Positions 46,690-59,481 of a DNA stretch of 64,000 nt are shown one piece after another. The notes under the pieces were generated by a model. The model saw nothing but the letters and a program-made list of their open reading frames with translations. It ran no database searches and was not told where the DNA came from. A program made the position numbers and the translations under genes. Position 1 is the stretch's first letter. Every line of letters starts with the position of its first letter. Source of the DNA: Paralithodes platypus (Eukaryota; Arthropoda; Malacostraca; Decapoda; Lithodidae); the NCBI GenBank assembly GCA_032716605.1, contig CM064480.1, positions 43,159,346 to 43,223,345 on the forward strand, written 5' to 3'.

Positions 46690-47465
46690 GGCGTAAGCAA
46701 ACTTGGAATCAGGGCGAAATATATTGGTAAGGTGAGGGGTCGAGGGTGGGGCTACAGGTGGGGCGGAGTTGTTGGCTGAGCGAGGTTAGTGGGAGGTGGG
46801 CGGGGTTTGGTTGGGTTGGGCGGGGTTGAAAAGGTCTGGGCGGGATTGCAGATAATTGGGCGTGGTTTGACGAAGTTGGGCAGGATTGGAGGCAGTTGGG
46901 CGTGATTTGACGGATTTGGGGAGAGTTGGTCGTGGTTTGAAGGAGTTGGCCTGGGTTGGGGAGAGTTGGCATGAATTGATGGGCGGAATTGGGGCCACTT
47001 GGGCATATTTTGACGAAGTTTTGAGAGGTTGGGCGGGGTTTGGAGGGGTTGGGCGTGGCTTGGTAATAGTTGGGCGACTTTGGGAGGCAAGGTGAATAGG
47101 ACTGGAAGAACTGAATAAAATTGAAGGGTTAAATGGGATTGTGTGATTTGCATACAAGTCTAGAAGTTTACTAAAATGGAGGGAGTTAAATGGGATTGCA
47201 TGAACTGAATAGGAACGTAGGGGTTGGAAAGGACTTGAGGGGTAAAATAGGTTTGGGGGAGTTGAATAGGATTTAGGGAGTTGCATAGAACAAAGGGAGG
47301 TAAATAAGATTGGTGGAGGTGATCAGAATGCCCTGGGGAGTTGAATGGTACTGGGGGAGGTGATTACAATGCCTAGGGGGAGTTTAATGGGTTTGGGGGA
47401 GGTAATTACAATGCCCCTGGGAGTTGACTGGGACTGGGGGAGGTAATTAGAATGCCCTGGGGGAA
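46690..47465. repeat. G-rich degenerate tandem repeats
   Basis: 46730-47090 repeats variants of gttgggcggggttt with an 18-30 bp period. 47300-47465 repeats a roughly 50-bp phrase, gactgggggaggtaatta then gaatgccctggggg. Confidence 0.75.
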
Positions 47466-47948
47466 AAGGATTGACAACATTTAATCAGTCTTTTTGGAAG
47501 TGCATGCTTGAGAATGAATATATTTTAAAGTAGGTGAATGGGGTTGGCTGGGTTAAATTGAACGAGTTAGTGGGAGTTGGGCTGAGTTGTGAAAGAATTT
47601 GAATGGGTTAAGTGAATGTGTAAAGTTTGAGCGGGACTTTAAGGTTGGGAGGGGCAAAGAGGTGCATAGCCAAGATTGGACCAGAGGGAAAGGAGAGCGG
47701 AGGGCTAAGAGGATTGGAAAAGCCACTATAGAGGACGAAGTGGACGCTCGTGCAGTGAAAGGATTGGATGAACCTTGATGCCGTACGATTAAGAAAAGTC
47801 GATGTTGAAAGTTGGATTAGCCTCACATGTGGGTTGCATTAAGAACTAATATGAAGAATTAGGATATATCTGTTTGGTGTAGGATTGAAAAAAAAAATAC
47901 ATATCTATATAAATAAATGGGTGGCCTCGTATACTGACCATCAGGATT

Positions 47949-48162
47949 ATCCCCTTCAGTACCGGCGACGTCTTTTTAATTTTATTCTAGACATATTTAG
48001 ACGATTTTGTGCAGTTTAAGAACAAATATGTGCTAGTAAAAATTGTTAAGTGAGATAGTTCGAAGCCTGTTAATTGCTGGAGTCCCTATTTAAACTGAAT
48101 TAAGTCGTCTAATTGTAGCCAGCGTAAAATTAATAGGACGGCACCGGTATTGAACGGGTTAA
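47949..48162. mobile_element. Foldback MITE family 3 copy (subtype with CCGGCGACGTC)
   Basis: The left end ccccttcagtaccggcgacg and right end ggcaccggtattgaacgggt then taa are inverted. The inner arms are tttagacgattttgtgcagt and aaactgaattaagtcgtcta. Confidence 0.7.
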
Positions 48163-48214
48163 GGAAATTCTGAGAAGAAATGATTGGCTCAGCCTAAATG
48201 ATGGTAGTAAATGA

Positions 48215-48765
48215 GGTGGTTGTTGTTGTTGTTGTTCCCCAGGCTGCCTGGCCGAACAGCCCCAAGGTCTTGAGCAAGGCCAAGGCCATAGAGCGCCCCC
48301 ACAAAACCCTCCCTGCTTACCACTAACAAAGCCCGGGTGACCGAAGCCACTCTAAGGCAGGGAGTTGAGAAGGGTGCGGTAACGCCCGGGAAACCAAAGC
48401 CCCACCCAAGGCCCTGTGCCCCTCAGCAATTACGAAGGGAAAGTTGAGGAGCAAGGGAAAAATGTGACGCTTTGGCTCCCAATCTGCCAACTTTTAGGTT
48501 GGCAATAGGGAGGTCGATCCACGGAAAAGACGCCGTCACTTGAGATCTAGAAGATATATAAGTAAAAGGAACAGTCAGAGTAAGCTATGGGTATGGCAGA
48601 GATCGCTCAGCTCTCACTCTGATAGACCAGCCCATCACCACATGACTAAAACTCAATCCTCTCAGCATCAGCTAGGAAAGGCCCTAGAAAGCCGCCTTTG
48701 GCGGGGGGATAGCTCCCCTATTTCAACTCCTTTCGGAGTTGGGCACCCGCCCAAGGGTGGTTAGT
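48215..48765. repeat. GC-rich unidentified insert beginning with (GTT)n
   Basis: (GTT)n at 48218-48236 is followed by about 530 bp of GC-rich sequence (ccccaggctgcctggccgaa ... cgcctttggcggggggatag ... caagggtggttag). Composition and CpG content differ sharply from both flanks, and the (GTT)n edge could be the tail of a minus-strand retroposon. A 74-codon frame exists (48540-48764), but I recognise nothing in it. Confidence 0.5.
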
Positions 48766-48769
48766 AGAG

Positions 48770-49450
48770 TTAGTGGGGATAGAAAATGTTGGTTGGTGGT
48801 GGTAGAGAGGCTGGTTGGTGGTGGTAGGTGAGGTTGGTTGGTGGTGTTAGGGAGGTTGGTTGGTGGTGTTAGGTGAGGTTGGTTTGTGGAGTTAGTTGAG
48901 GTTGGTTGGTGGTGGTAGGTGAGGTTGGTTGGTGGTCTTAGTTGAGGTTGGTTGGTGGTGTTAGTTGAAATTGGTTGGTGGTGATAGGGAGGTTAGTTGG
49001 CGGTGTTAGGTGAGGTTGGTTGGTGGTGTTAGGTGAGGTTGGTTTGTGGAGTTAGTTGAGGTTGGTTGGTGGTGGTAGGTGAGGTTGGTTGGTGGTCTTA
49101 GTTGAGGTTGGTTGGTGGTGTTAGTTGAAATTGGTTGGTGGTGATAGGGAGGTTGGTTGGCGGTGTTAGGTGAGGTTGGTTGGTGGTGGTAGGTGAGGTT
49201 GGTTGATGATTTTAGTTGAGGTTGGTTTGTGGTGTTAGTTGAGGTTGGTTGGTGGTGTTAGTTGAAATTGGTTGGTGGTGATAGGGAGGTTAGTTGGTGG
49301 TGGTAGGTGAGGTTGGTTGGTGGTGGTACGTGAGGTTGGTTGATGGTTTTAGTTGAGGTTGGTTTGTGGTGTTAGTTGAAATTGGTTGGTGGTGATAGGG
49401 AGGTTAGTTGGTGGTGTTAGTTAAAGATGGTTGGCTGAGGGTGTTATGGA
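48770..49450. repeat. 23-bp minisatellite with 161-bp higher-order unit
   Basis: About 28 units of gaggttggttggtggt plus a 7-bp variable end (gttaggt and variants). The variant gtttgtggagttag recurs at 48883 and 49044, exactly seven units apart. Confidence 0.92.
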
Positions 49451-49454
49451 GGTT

Positions 49455-50320
49455 GAATGGTGGTGTTAGTTGAAGTGTGTTTTAAGGAGACTGGGTGATA
49501 GCGCTAGATGAGATTAGTTGATAGTGTTAGATAAAGTTGCCTTCTAAATTATGTACTGTTAGTCGAGGGTGGATTATGTTAAAATCAGTTAGAACGCGAA
49601 GGAGAAAGTTAGAGTTGAGGTTTATTAGTGTAAATGGCTTAAGGCTGTGGATATGTGTTGGAGTAATTATGGACATGCAAAGGAGGTTCTAGGACAGCTT
49701 GGTGTGTGGGAAAGTCATAACTACATATGGACTACTTGAATACATGAATGATAAGATTTAGGTATGGATATATGGCTGGATTTAGGATATAGAGGTTTAT
49801 TAGAGTAAAACTAATTGAACTATGGTCATACAACATAGTATAATGTATGTCAGAATAAACTAGGGGATGCATAGACTCATGGGCATTTCACAATGAAGAT
49901 CTGGAGGAAATGTAATGGTTTTAGAGGGACGTATATAACCTCAGCAGACGGAGAATATGTGAGCTTACCATTCCACTATTCTTACCCCCACACCATTCCG
50001 GTTGAAAACACATCTAGACCGATCGAGGCTTTTGTATAAGAAGGCGTAGTGTGTATAGCCCAGGTGACCATTACCGACATTGTATATACCTTTACCTCTG
50101 GCCTGTAGTGCCTAGATTTGCATAGTTCCCCCTTATATTCTTTCCCCTGTTTTCTGTTTGGATTTCGTTTTCTCTGCATGTTTCTTTTCTTGATGGTCAT
50201 TAATATTTATTCGCTGTCAGCATGTCTGACTTCGTCGTCTGTCTTTCTTTGCCTCTATCTTACTTTCTCTCTCTTACTTGCCAATATGTTCTGTTTATCT
50301 GCATTTGTATTCATCTAATT
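49455..50320. other. Intron, no feature recognised
   Basis: Decayed ends of the 23-bp array to about 49550, then unique sequence, becoming T/C-rich after 50110. Confidence 0.5.
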
Positions 50321-50321
50321 G

Positions 50322-50322
<1 letters not shown>

Positions 50323-50408
<86 letters not shown>
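50323..50408. repeat. (CT)n microsatellite
   Basis: About 42 perfect CT units. Confidence 0.98.
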
Positions 50409-50411
<3 letters not shown>

Positions 50412-50439
50412 TTGTCGTATTCTTATATTATATACTTTC

Positions 50440-50535
50440 CTTGTCTCAGAGTAGTATTTAGGGGGGACCACCTAGGAGGGGCCGCAAGGTCTGTGTGGTC
50501 TGAGTACCTGTGCCTGTGTAACTATCTCTTTTTCT
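50440..50535 (+). mobile_element. CR1-like LINE, 3' UTR remnant between CT tracts
   Basis: gccgcaaggtctgtgtggtc then tgagtacctgtgcctgtgta matches the 3' ends at about 26985-27040, 57265-57305 and 57555-57595. Upstream lies (CT)n (50323-50408) and downstream tctctttttctctctcc followed by (CA)n. Confidence 0.6.
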
Positions 50536-50599
50536 CTCTCCACACACACACACACACACACACACGCTTCAGTCGGGTTACTACACATATTTATTTACC

Positions 50600-51285
50600 A
50601 AGCCTTTGTAAATCTCTCCTGCGTTTTCCTTCTGTTTTCCCTCTATATGTTTATCCTCATTTATTACCCCTCTACTCGCTTCCATACATTTACTTCGCTA
50701 TACGTTTGTAAGTATGCGTACATATATAGTGGTTTCGTTGTTGTATATTAACTTCTAACTGGTCGCATTGCAGTTGCATTCATCTGTTCTTTCCCTTGTT
50801 TCAATTTATATTTTAATTTTGATAATTATCAATTCGTCAGTTGGGTATTTAATTCAAGTATGTTTCAGTTTGATTGTTATATTCACGTATCTTCCCTCTT
50901 GTTTGCTGTTCTTATGTTTTATTAATTCTTTATATATTCTTTGTGTATGAATTTTATTGGATTTATAAGTGTCCCATGAAAACATATTGTTAGGATATAT
51001 CAAATCTTAAAAGCAATTTATATATTTTCACTAATGTTTATACTCATGTGATGACTACAAAATATGCCTTTATATGATTAATTCAGATTATAGTTAACAT
51101 TTAAAGATCCAAACTATGCAAGTAGGCTTAATGAGATTGATTTAATATAATTATTTCTTGATATAGATAATTATGAGTGCACAATCAAGGGTTCTAGTAG
51201 TTCTTGAGGGTGTCAGTGATTAGGTTAGTAATCAAATTTAGAGGTGGTTTAAGGCTCGCTGAAACCGACTAATGAATTATAAACA
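50600..51285. other. Intron, AT-rich, no feature recognised
   Basis: T-rich sequence with no coding signal. Confidence 0.5.
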
Positions 51286-51288
51286 TGT

Positions 51289-51503
51289 TTAACTCATGCA
51301 GTGCCAGTGACGCCCTTTTCATTATATTCAGCTAACTATTAGACGATGTAAATTAGTTAAGGAAGGACGTCTAGCCATTAAAAGGCTATATATTATATAA
51401 ATTAATCCTTTTAACTACCATAGATCCACCCTAAGCTAAATAAAATCGTGAAAATGTAGCTACAATCAAATAAAAAAGACGTCGCCGGTACAGGAGGGGT
51501 AAA
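51289..51503. mobile_element. Foldback MITE family 3 copy
   Basis: The left end is ttaactcatgcagtgccagt then gacgcccttttcatt and tattagacgatgtaaattag. The right end reads aagacgtcgccggtacagga then ggggtaaa. It belongs to the same subtype as 47949-48162. Confidence 0.65.
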
Positions 51504-51580
51504 TATATACCTTTAACAGTTAACTGTGTGTTAAATTAGCTAATTGAAATAAATACAGTTTGTATAACATGGCAACACCA

Positions 51581-51803
51581 TTAACCCCTTGAGGATTATG
51601 ACGCATTTTAACAGTTTATTCTGGCTCTCAATTGACGATTTTATGTAACTTAGGACAGATCTCTAGTAGTTAATAGGGTGAAGACTATATACTGTATATA
51701 TTTCAATTAACCCTCTGATTTCCATATACATTTCCTAATCTGGATAAGATCGTCTAATAATAGCAAGAATAACATGTCAAAATGCGTCATAAACCTCAAG
51801 GGC
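51581..51803. mobile_element. Foldback MITE family 3, best-preserved copy
   Basis: The left end is ttaaccccttgaggattatg then acgcatttt. The right end is caaaatgcgtcataaacctc then aaggg. Inner arms are attgacgattttatgtaact and aatctggataagatcgtcta. The arms are nearly perfect inverted complements over the outer 28 bp. Confidence 0.8.
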
Positions 51804-51999
51804 TATACTGTCCTGGATTAATCAGCAATGAGGATACAATATTGTTATCATTACCTGCACACCTAAATACAGTCATATTAAATATAATCTCTGTAAATTA
51901 ATCCACAAGACCAAGATATCAACTTGGGCATACAGAATACTAAAACTCTGTTAATTGTTCGGTCCAATTGATCAATTCATATGATTCCAGATTTATACA

Positions 52000-52390
52000 A
52001 AGGAATACAAAGGCAGGCAAGCAACAACAGACCTAATGGTCCTTACTAGGCTGTTTGTAAAACAAAACAAAAATAATAATAATTTACAAACATATTGCCA
52101 CAGACATTAACTGAAGGGTTTCAGCTCCAGAAAAGACTATGGTCAGAAAAATAAATTATAATACTATGCATGATACTGAAACGGTTACATTACTCAGGCA
52201 CAAACGCAGTCAGTCGGGGGCTCATGGCAAGATATATATAAAGGCTGTATTTTAATGTCTGGACTGTATGGTACTCTACAACACTTCTGGTCAATTTATT
52301 CCATAAGCTGACCATTCGGTTGAAAAAGAAGTGTTTCGTTTCATGTGATGATATCAGTGGAGTTTACCTTCATATTACCATTCACTCATC
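52000..52390 (-). mobile_element. CR1-like LINE, 3' end fragment
   Basis: It is colinear on the minus strand with the 3' part of 23108-25740: caagcaacaacag(a/g)(c/t)cta, acaaacgcagtcagtcg(g/c)gg, and the reverse complement of the VNLWNxLP codons (ttccataagctgaccattcg). RT is absent. Confidence 0.75.
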
Positions 52391-52394
52391 TTTG

Positions 52395-52955
52395 CTGAAG
52401 TAACTATGGCATTTAATGTCACTATTTTGTATCTACTAAGTAATGTGGTGAAATAGATAAGGACATCTGGTAAAAAAAATAATAATGTTAAATTGGGAGT
52501 GGGAGTATAAGGTTAGATTGTAGGAAACGTATAACCTCGTGGATACAAAATAATGGAAAGGAAAGCGACCAGCAACATACAGCCTAGTCAGCCTACAAGT
52601 TAAAACAGTAAAAAAACAGTAGTACAAGTAAGGAATTGACTCTTTGCATTAACTTTTGCAGCTAGGATACTAAATAGAAGAAGGTTCCATTGAAAGTATA
52701 TATTTAAATGCAATGGCTTCTGGCATATTATTCAAAATTATCTTTTGACTGAAAACAATTGTCAACAAGCTTGAAATAATTACCTCTCTCGTAAATGAAC
52801 TAGTCAACTGACATCTCATAATGAACTTTTAGATTATCGTGGCCCTTGGAGGTTTTGTAAATTTTACATAAATATCTCTGTGATCAGCACTCTGTTTGGC
52901 ACAAAAGGTTGACCTCTCTTTGTAAATACCGTACTTTCATATGTATATGTAGAAG
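52395..52955. other. Intron, AT-rich, no feature recognised
   Basis: No coding signal or matched repeat. Confidence 0.45.
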
Positions 52956-52959
52956 ACAT

Positions 52960-54030
52960 GCAAACAAATCTAGTGAAGTTGTCATGTTGGGCTTAAATTT
53001 GGCAAATTAGTTTTAATGCAAATGGAAAAATGGAAATTACTCCTCGATATCGCAAGCAGAAATGGGAAAGCAAACTATTCAATGAATGGCACTCAGCTCA
53101 AGTGTGTAGACAGATAAATAGATTCGGGAGTAGCAATATCGAGCAACCTAAAACCCAGTCAACAATGTAGAGATTATGTTGGGAAAGCAAAACATTTGTT
53201 GGCTATATAGGCAGGTTATTTGAGCATAAATCCATAGATGTAATCCTCACTCTTTAACCTCCTTAGTCCGTCCTTTTTTGGAATATTGTGTTTAATCCTG
53301 ATGCCCTTACTACCAAAACTAACTGGAACGAGTTCAACATAGAGTCATGAGAATGATACCTATTCTAAAGAACATACGAGGCACCTTAGCAAATTTTATT
53401 GATTTCCTTTTACCTAGCGCAGATTAAGAGGCGACCCATTTCAATTGTTCAAGGCATCGACAACGTGAATTGTAATAAGTACTTAACGATCGACCAATCA
53501 AATTACGCGCAGGGAATGGTTGCAAAATAATCGGTTAATCTTTAAACTCACATGAGTTTAAGAATTTCTTCTTTAATCGAGCTTTCAACTTGAGGAATGG
53601 GCATCCTCGAGTTGTTATAGATTGCAGCAATGTTGATTCCTTTAAACAATGCCTAGACAAACACCTTGCCTTAAATCTGCGATTGACACTATTTGTAAAT
53701 TAATAACAATTAGTTTTCTCAGATACAACGAGGATCACTGGGTCTATAAATATATTAACTAAGATGTTACTCTCTATTCCCTAGATACAGGACGGATAAC
53801 TTATAGCTAGGTGATGTTATTAATCCATTTTGTCCCCAACTAACAACTAAGCCTGCAATGGACATTAGTCCCAGGGCAGTACTTCACTTTCCAATTGTCC
53901 CTTACCCTCTCTAAACCACTGTTGAACAGCAGTGATTTAGAGGGTAAGCAACCTCGAAGGGTTGCTAGACTTGTTGTTGCTTGACTTCCTCTGTACTCAC
54001 TTGTACTATATTATATGTGCTCTTGGAAGC
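52960..54030 (+). mobile_element. CR1-like LINE, degenerate 3' half
   Basis: Broken frames show caatgaatggcactcagctc (matching the minus-strand SMNGTQLKN codons of the 23-25 kb copy), SLVRPFLEYCV, CPYYQN, LERVQHRVMRMIPILKN and DQSNYAQG. The 3' UTR follows with cagtgatttagagggtaagc and gttgttgcttgacttcct. Stops occur every few codons, so this is the oldest copy of the family here. Confidence 0.8.
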
Positions 54031-54034
54031 TCTT

Positions 54035-54580
54035 TATACATTATATTTCTCAACCCTGGTATAATTGTTGTAACCTTGTTATGAACAATCCCCAATTTCT
54101 TCAAATTTCGTTTCCATAATATGATGACCAACAACTGCAAATAAAAGGCCTTTTTGGTAGATTGTTTTTTTCCAAATATTTATTTACCTCACCTCCTTTT
54201 GAATATTTAATGTTGGTATGTAGATCGAATTATTATATATTATTCATATATTTGACAAGTTGCAAAACCTTCATGCTATAATGTACATATCCATTCCTGC
54301 TTCGATTATGTAGCACTTTTCATTTTTCAATGCTATAGTTTCGATTTTTCAGACTAGTTTAATTATCTATTTAGGTGTTGCTGGAGTTCATATCTTTCTG
54401 ATTTTTTGCAAACATTACTTCCTATTTTCATATCATCAGCAATTTAAGAGATATAACTAGGGACATTTTCCTCAATATCATTAATGTATACAAAGACATC
54501 GAGTCCTGTGTTACTCCGCTAATGACATCCTGCCTGTCATATTCTCTACATAAATCATATATATATACTGTATGTATGTA
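54035..54580. other. Intron, AT-rich
   Basis: Minus-strand phrases such as catcctgcctgtcat and aatgatattgaggaaaatgt resemble a decayed CR1-like RT segment ([14 protein letters not shown]), but too weakly to annotate as a copy. Confidence 0.35.
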
Positions 54581-55264
<684 letters not shown>

Positions 55265-55275
<11 letters not shown>

Positions 55276-55500
55276 TATGCGAAATCAGTAAATACTTGTA
55301 GTAGTACTTATTTAATGCTGGTTGGTTGTGAGCATCCTAAATTTATATAATGACCCTATTTAGGTGCATCTCCGTACTAGATTAGAACATGCAGTAGTTG
55401 GACATCATCATAGACATAACATGCGAGCGTCCGCTTGACTGACCTTGATTTGTAGTACCCACCACCAGTGAAATTAATAAATAAACTATGGATGATTTAA
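55265..55500. other. Intron, no feature recognised
   Basis: Unique AT-rich sequence. Confidence 0.45.
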
Positions 55501-55504
55501 CTTT

Positions 55505-55595
55505 AAGGGGGAGGTGGTTGCTTTTTCTCCCCCATGTTTAGTCCCACTAACTTTGAGATTTAATGGCGTTGGTTCCATTAATTGATTCCACACTT
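55505..55595. repeat. Foldback MITE family 2, end fragment
   Basis: ttaagggggaggtggttgct then ttttctcccccatgtttagt matches the terminus of copy c and, inverted, of copy a. The rest is missing. Confidence 0.6.
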
Positions 55596-55697
55596 AGATT
55601 GTAAACTATACTCCATAAATGGTGTTCTTGTTTATGTGCAATTTAATGAAGGTGCGATTCTTACTGTAGGGCTCCCACAACAAAGAAATATGCAGTA

Positions 55698-55833
55698 TCT
55701 CTCTCTCTCTCTCTCGCTCTCTCTATCTCTTCCCTTACTACTCCCCAAGCTTCCTCCCTCCATGTACCCATCTATTATTCCCCACCCTCCATCCTCCCCT
55801 TCCCTCTCCAATTCTCCATTCCTCTCCCCTCCT

Positions 55834-55881
<48 letters not shown>

Positions 55882-55979
55882 TCCCACCTTCCTTCCCCCT
55901 CGCCCTCCCAAACCATCATGCCTTTCTTCATTCACTTTCTCTCCCTCCTATCTTCTTTTCCTCTCACTCTTCTTCTTCC

Positions 55980-56033
<54 letters not shown>
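55698..56033. repeat. (CT)n tracts and CT-rich DNA
   Basis: Tracts at 55698-55730, 55838-55876 and 55984-56032 are separated by C/T-biased sequence. Confidence 0.95.
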
Positions 56034-56034
<1 letters not shown>

Positions 56035-57315
56035 ATTGGACTCCAATAACTAGTGGAGTCCCCCACGGTTCAGTACTGGGTCCAATATTGTTCATAATGT
56101 CATACTATTTATTAATGATATAGAGAACGGCATCAATAATATAATTTCCAAATTCGCCGATTACACTAAGATATGAAATGCAATAATCTCAGAGAGCGAT
56201 AGAAGTAGCCTGCAGTCGGATCTAAGCAAAATATCAGAGTGGTCAGAAAATTGGCAGATGCCCTTTAATGTAAACAAATGCCAGATACTACAAATAGACT
56301 CCAAAAACAACAAATCAGAATACCACATGAATGGAGAAAAGATAAAGAGCGTATTACAGATAAAATGAGTGCTTACCAATGAAAATCTAAAATCTACAAT
56401 ATAGCCATAAGCCAATGCACCGCAGCATCTAACAAAGTAAATAGAGCATTAGGATTCATTAAAAGAAATGTTCATTGTCATAGTAAAGACATAGTTGGAC
56501 CATTAGGCCTATATACAAGTATAGTGAAGCCACATCTGAAGTATGCTGTGCAGTTTTGGTCTCCCTACTTAATAAAAGACATAGATAAACTCGAATCCAT
56601 TCAGCGTAGAGCAACAAAGTTGATCTCTTCCCTTAGAAATAAACCATACAATGAGAGATTAAGAAAACTCGATCTGTTTTTGGAGAATAAGGGGACAGCT
56701 GATAGAGTGTTTTAAGATACTAAAAGGATTTAGTATGGTAATGTAAATTCTAATAATCTATTTAGGATAGCCAAAGAAGGTTCCAAAAGAGGAAACAAAT
56801 TAAAACTAACAGGCAAGAAAGCGAACCTAGCCATAACTAAAAATGTCTTCACCTACAGTATCATTAGTGAGTGGAATATGCTCCCCAATGAAGTTATTGA
56901 CAGTGACTAAATTTACACATTTATAAAAAGGTTAGACTCATATCACAGAGATGTTGGTCTGCAGTAGAAGCTGATCACTGACAAGAGAACCTTGCAGAAA
57001 TGAACGCGTTTTCAGTTGAAGAAAGCAGAAACAAAGTGAAGGTGTGCATGCCTTCTCCATTCCATTTCTAACTATACTATACATTCCTTCAGGCGATTTC
57101 CAAGCCCTGCAAGGTTATTCACTTCTAACTGTTTGCATGTACGGAACATTGCCGGAGGAAGCGGAGGGTGGGGAGAGAGCCTTCATCTTTGCTATTATTT
57201 TCTTCCACTTTCTCTTAGGGTTGCTATCTCTACTAGGATTAAGTCCTGGCCACCTCGCAGGGATCGTAATATCTGTGTGGCCAGTGTATCTATGTAAATA
57301 TATCTCTCTCTCTCC
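56034..57315 (+). mobile_element. CR1-like LINE, 5'-truncated at (CT)n
   Basis: It begins directly after (CT)n with DWTPITSGVPHGSVLGPILF, the RT motif just before the catalytic centre. FPNSPI follows in place of the usual F-A-D-D region. Then come the EWSEK-type WSENWQMPFNVNKC equivalent (56240-56282), VKPHLKYAVQFWSPYLIKDI (56526-56585) and QRRATKLISSLRNKPYNERL. The 3' UTR shares ggtggggagagagcc and gatcgtaatatctgtgtggc with the 26-27 kb copy. It ends atgtaaatatatctctctct, a short CT tail. Inactive. Confidence 0.82.
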
Positions 57316-57404
57316 CTTAAGTTAGGCTAAGTATCAGTTGGACACTCTATTTCTCAATTTCATTCTTTATTATGAATCTCCCAGTAAAGAATGTCTCATC
57401 CTGT

Positions 57405-57600
57405 AGCGGGTTTGTTTTTCCCAAATTAATTTTATGTCAACCCAAGGTCGAAAGGCGTGGTGGGTTAAGAGAGAGCATTCTTCTTTGTTGTCCTCATGTT
57501 CTAATTAATAGCAATTAGTATGTTATATTAAAGTCCTGACTGCTTAGCAGGGGCCTCATGGTCTGTGTAGTCTGTGTATCTATGTAACTCTCCCTCTTTC
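57405..57600 (+). mobile_element. CR1-like LINE, second 3' UTR copy
   Basis: tatgtcaacccaaggtcgaa ... gcgtggtgggttaagagaga ... aagtcctgactgcttagcag ... gtctgtgtagtctgtgtatc parallels 26870-27040. It ends in a CT-rich stretch (57585-57915). Confidence 0.75.
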
Positions 57601-57918
57601 CTCCCCTCTCCCCTCCCTCACTCTCGTTCTTTCTCTTTCTACACCTCTTTTCCCTCTTCCTTCTTTATCTCACTTCCCTATCCACCTTCTTCTCCCCACC
57701 CACCTCCCTCAATTTCCTCCCCCTCTTTTATACTCCTCCCCATTCCTCTCTCTCCACTTTCCCCACCATCATCATCCACCCTCTTCCACCTTCCTGCCCC
57801 TTCCTCCTCATTCTTCTCTCACCCCCTCCCACCTCACTCCCCTTCCTTCCTTCCTTATTTTCCCTCCAACTATGATTCCTTTAGTACTTTTCCCCCTTCT
57901 CCTTCCTACTCTTCTTCT
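57585..57918. repeat. CT-rich low-complexity tract
   Basis: Over 300 bp of C/T-biased + strand following the LINE 3' end. Confidence 0.85.
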
Positions 57919-58440
57919 TCTTATTAAGGGTTCAAACCTACAGCAGGAACCCCTATTGAAATAGTTCAGATTATTATTTATATGTATTTAATATTTTTAT
58001 TTTTTTATTTATTTTGTATTCTTCCAAATTATCCTTGTGCACTCGAATCACGACCAAAGTTTTTTTTTTTTCATATTGGGTATTTTTTGATATACTGAAA
58101 ATCCAAAGTGGCAGCCTGACACGCCTATGTCTGCCACATTTTTGGATTTGTTTACACATAAATACTGTCTCTCTAACTTATAGGATATTATTGTGCTTTG
58201 GTGTATGGACTCCTCTCCCAATGCCTCATTAATGTTATTTACAAAGATTTTGCCTGCACATCAATTTGTGGTGGCCATCTTGGAAAAACCTTAATTTCAC
58301 TAAAAATTCCATATTTTAATTATTTCCATGGATGATCAACTCTATTTTTCCATAATTTTGTGCGGCTATTGATCCTAAATGTTTTGGTACCAAATACTTG
58401 CAATTTGGTGGAATATTTTAGCCGAAGCATTGACATCACT
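57918..58440. repeat. Dispersed repeat family D, copy 2
   Basis: It is the AT-rich counterpart of 14158-14700 with the same order of blocks. The differences are mostly C to T and G to A relative to copy 1, the pattern expected from decay of methylated CpG. Confidence 0.7.
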
Positions 58441-58547
58441 GCAAAATAAATATTAATTAATTTAATAATCTCAAATTATACAATTTGTTCAGTCTTTCAG
58501 AGTGTTTCACCCGATTCCCTAGAATTTCATCATAAAGTTTGCAGCCG

Positions 58548-58800
58548 TCCGGCTGGCTCAGTTGATAGCGTGCCTGATTCCCATCTTGAAGGTCTCGCAT
58601 TCAATCCCCGCTCAGATTGAAAAGTTTTTCTGGGATATAGCCGGCGGTTACCATCTCCCCATGAGCAAGGGGGATGGGTAATGGTCTCTGGTAGACTAAA
58701 GAAAGCCAAGCGCTTGTGAATCCTCGAAGGAGGAGATACGGGCGCTATATAAATAACCAGAAGATTATTATTATTATTTTATTATTATTGATTTTTTTTG
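58548..58800 (+). mobile_element. tRNA-type SINE (family E)
   Basis: Head: ccgtccggctggctcagttg (A-box region TGGCTCAGTTG), then B-box-like GGTCTCGCATTCAATCCCC at about 58590-58608. The body ends agatacgggcgctatataaa then (ATT)n. The G-C-G-C-TATA-AA tail style resembles SINE tails shared with LINE 3' ends in many animals (inference). Confidence 0.75.
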
Positions 58801-58884
58801 GCTGTTACCTTCATTATTCTGAGAACTGGCACAGCAGACTTCCTATTATTGCGAAGTCAAATTCCCCATGTTGGATTGTTCACC

Positions 58885-58985
58885 TTATTATTCAACACAA
58901 TACCCTGCGTGCAAAACAGCATGAACCCCGGATAACGTTGCTTGCAACTTTAATTGGTACTATTACTGTTACTATTATTGAGTCT
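58885..58985 (+). repeat. Retroposon 3' end, second copy
   Basis: It matches 18095-18215 (aacacaataccctgc; aaccccggataacgttg; tgcaactttaatt) and is followed by irregular ATT-type repeats. Confidence 0.6.
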
Positions 58986-58989
58986 TATT

Positions 58990-59409
58990 GAAGAAATATT
59001 CCTGAGTGCCAATCAAAAGGTGGGATTTTCTCAGGTGTGTCAGGAAAATTTGCAACAGATTTGCTACCTAGGTTGCAACCCTGGCAGCCTGGGGCTCTCA
59101 GCAAATCACAGGCCTCCCTCATCGTCCCTTGCCTCCCTCGTCTCGCCGCTTCCCAAACGCTTGGCTTATATGTCGCCCTCTGTTCACTCTCGCATCTTCT
59201 ATCCCGGTATAAAGTGTTCTAATATCATGGTGCCATCCTCCTACTCCTGTCAGCCACTTAAAGACATCATGAATACTTTGCCGGGAAGTTATTACGACGA
59301 AGTAAATACAGAGGAGGGAGGGCGTCCAGCTCAAAGATGTTGCGCGGGCCAAGACAACATACAGTGCGCGCCTCAGCCAATCACAGGCCGGCGTTAAGAG
59401 AGGGACGGG
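58990..59409. other. Upstream part of the 5S/cold-shock-like composite; no gene seen
   Basis: GC-richer DNA. The phrase cagc(a/c)aatcacaggcc occurs twice (59098-59113 and 59374-59389), and the second copy contains CCAAT at 59377-59381. Confidence 0.45.
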
Positions 59410-59416
59410 TATAAAG
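59410..59416 (+). promoter_or_regulatory. TATA box upstream of 5S-derived promoter
   Basis: TATAAAG lies 33 bp after the CCAAT box. If the 5S-like segment is placed on 5S numbering, +1 falls near 59442, so this TATA is at about -32 to -26. That is the position where arthropod 5S genes carry a TATA-like element. Function is inferred. Confidence 0.5.
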
Positions 59417-59481
59417 GGAGGTGGGCGGAGACAGTGCGAATCGTGGCAACCCTGGCCTATGGGGTTGGCAACGCTGGTTTA

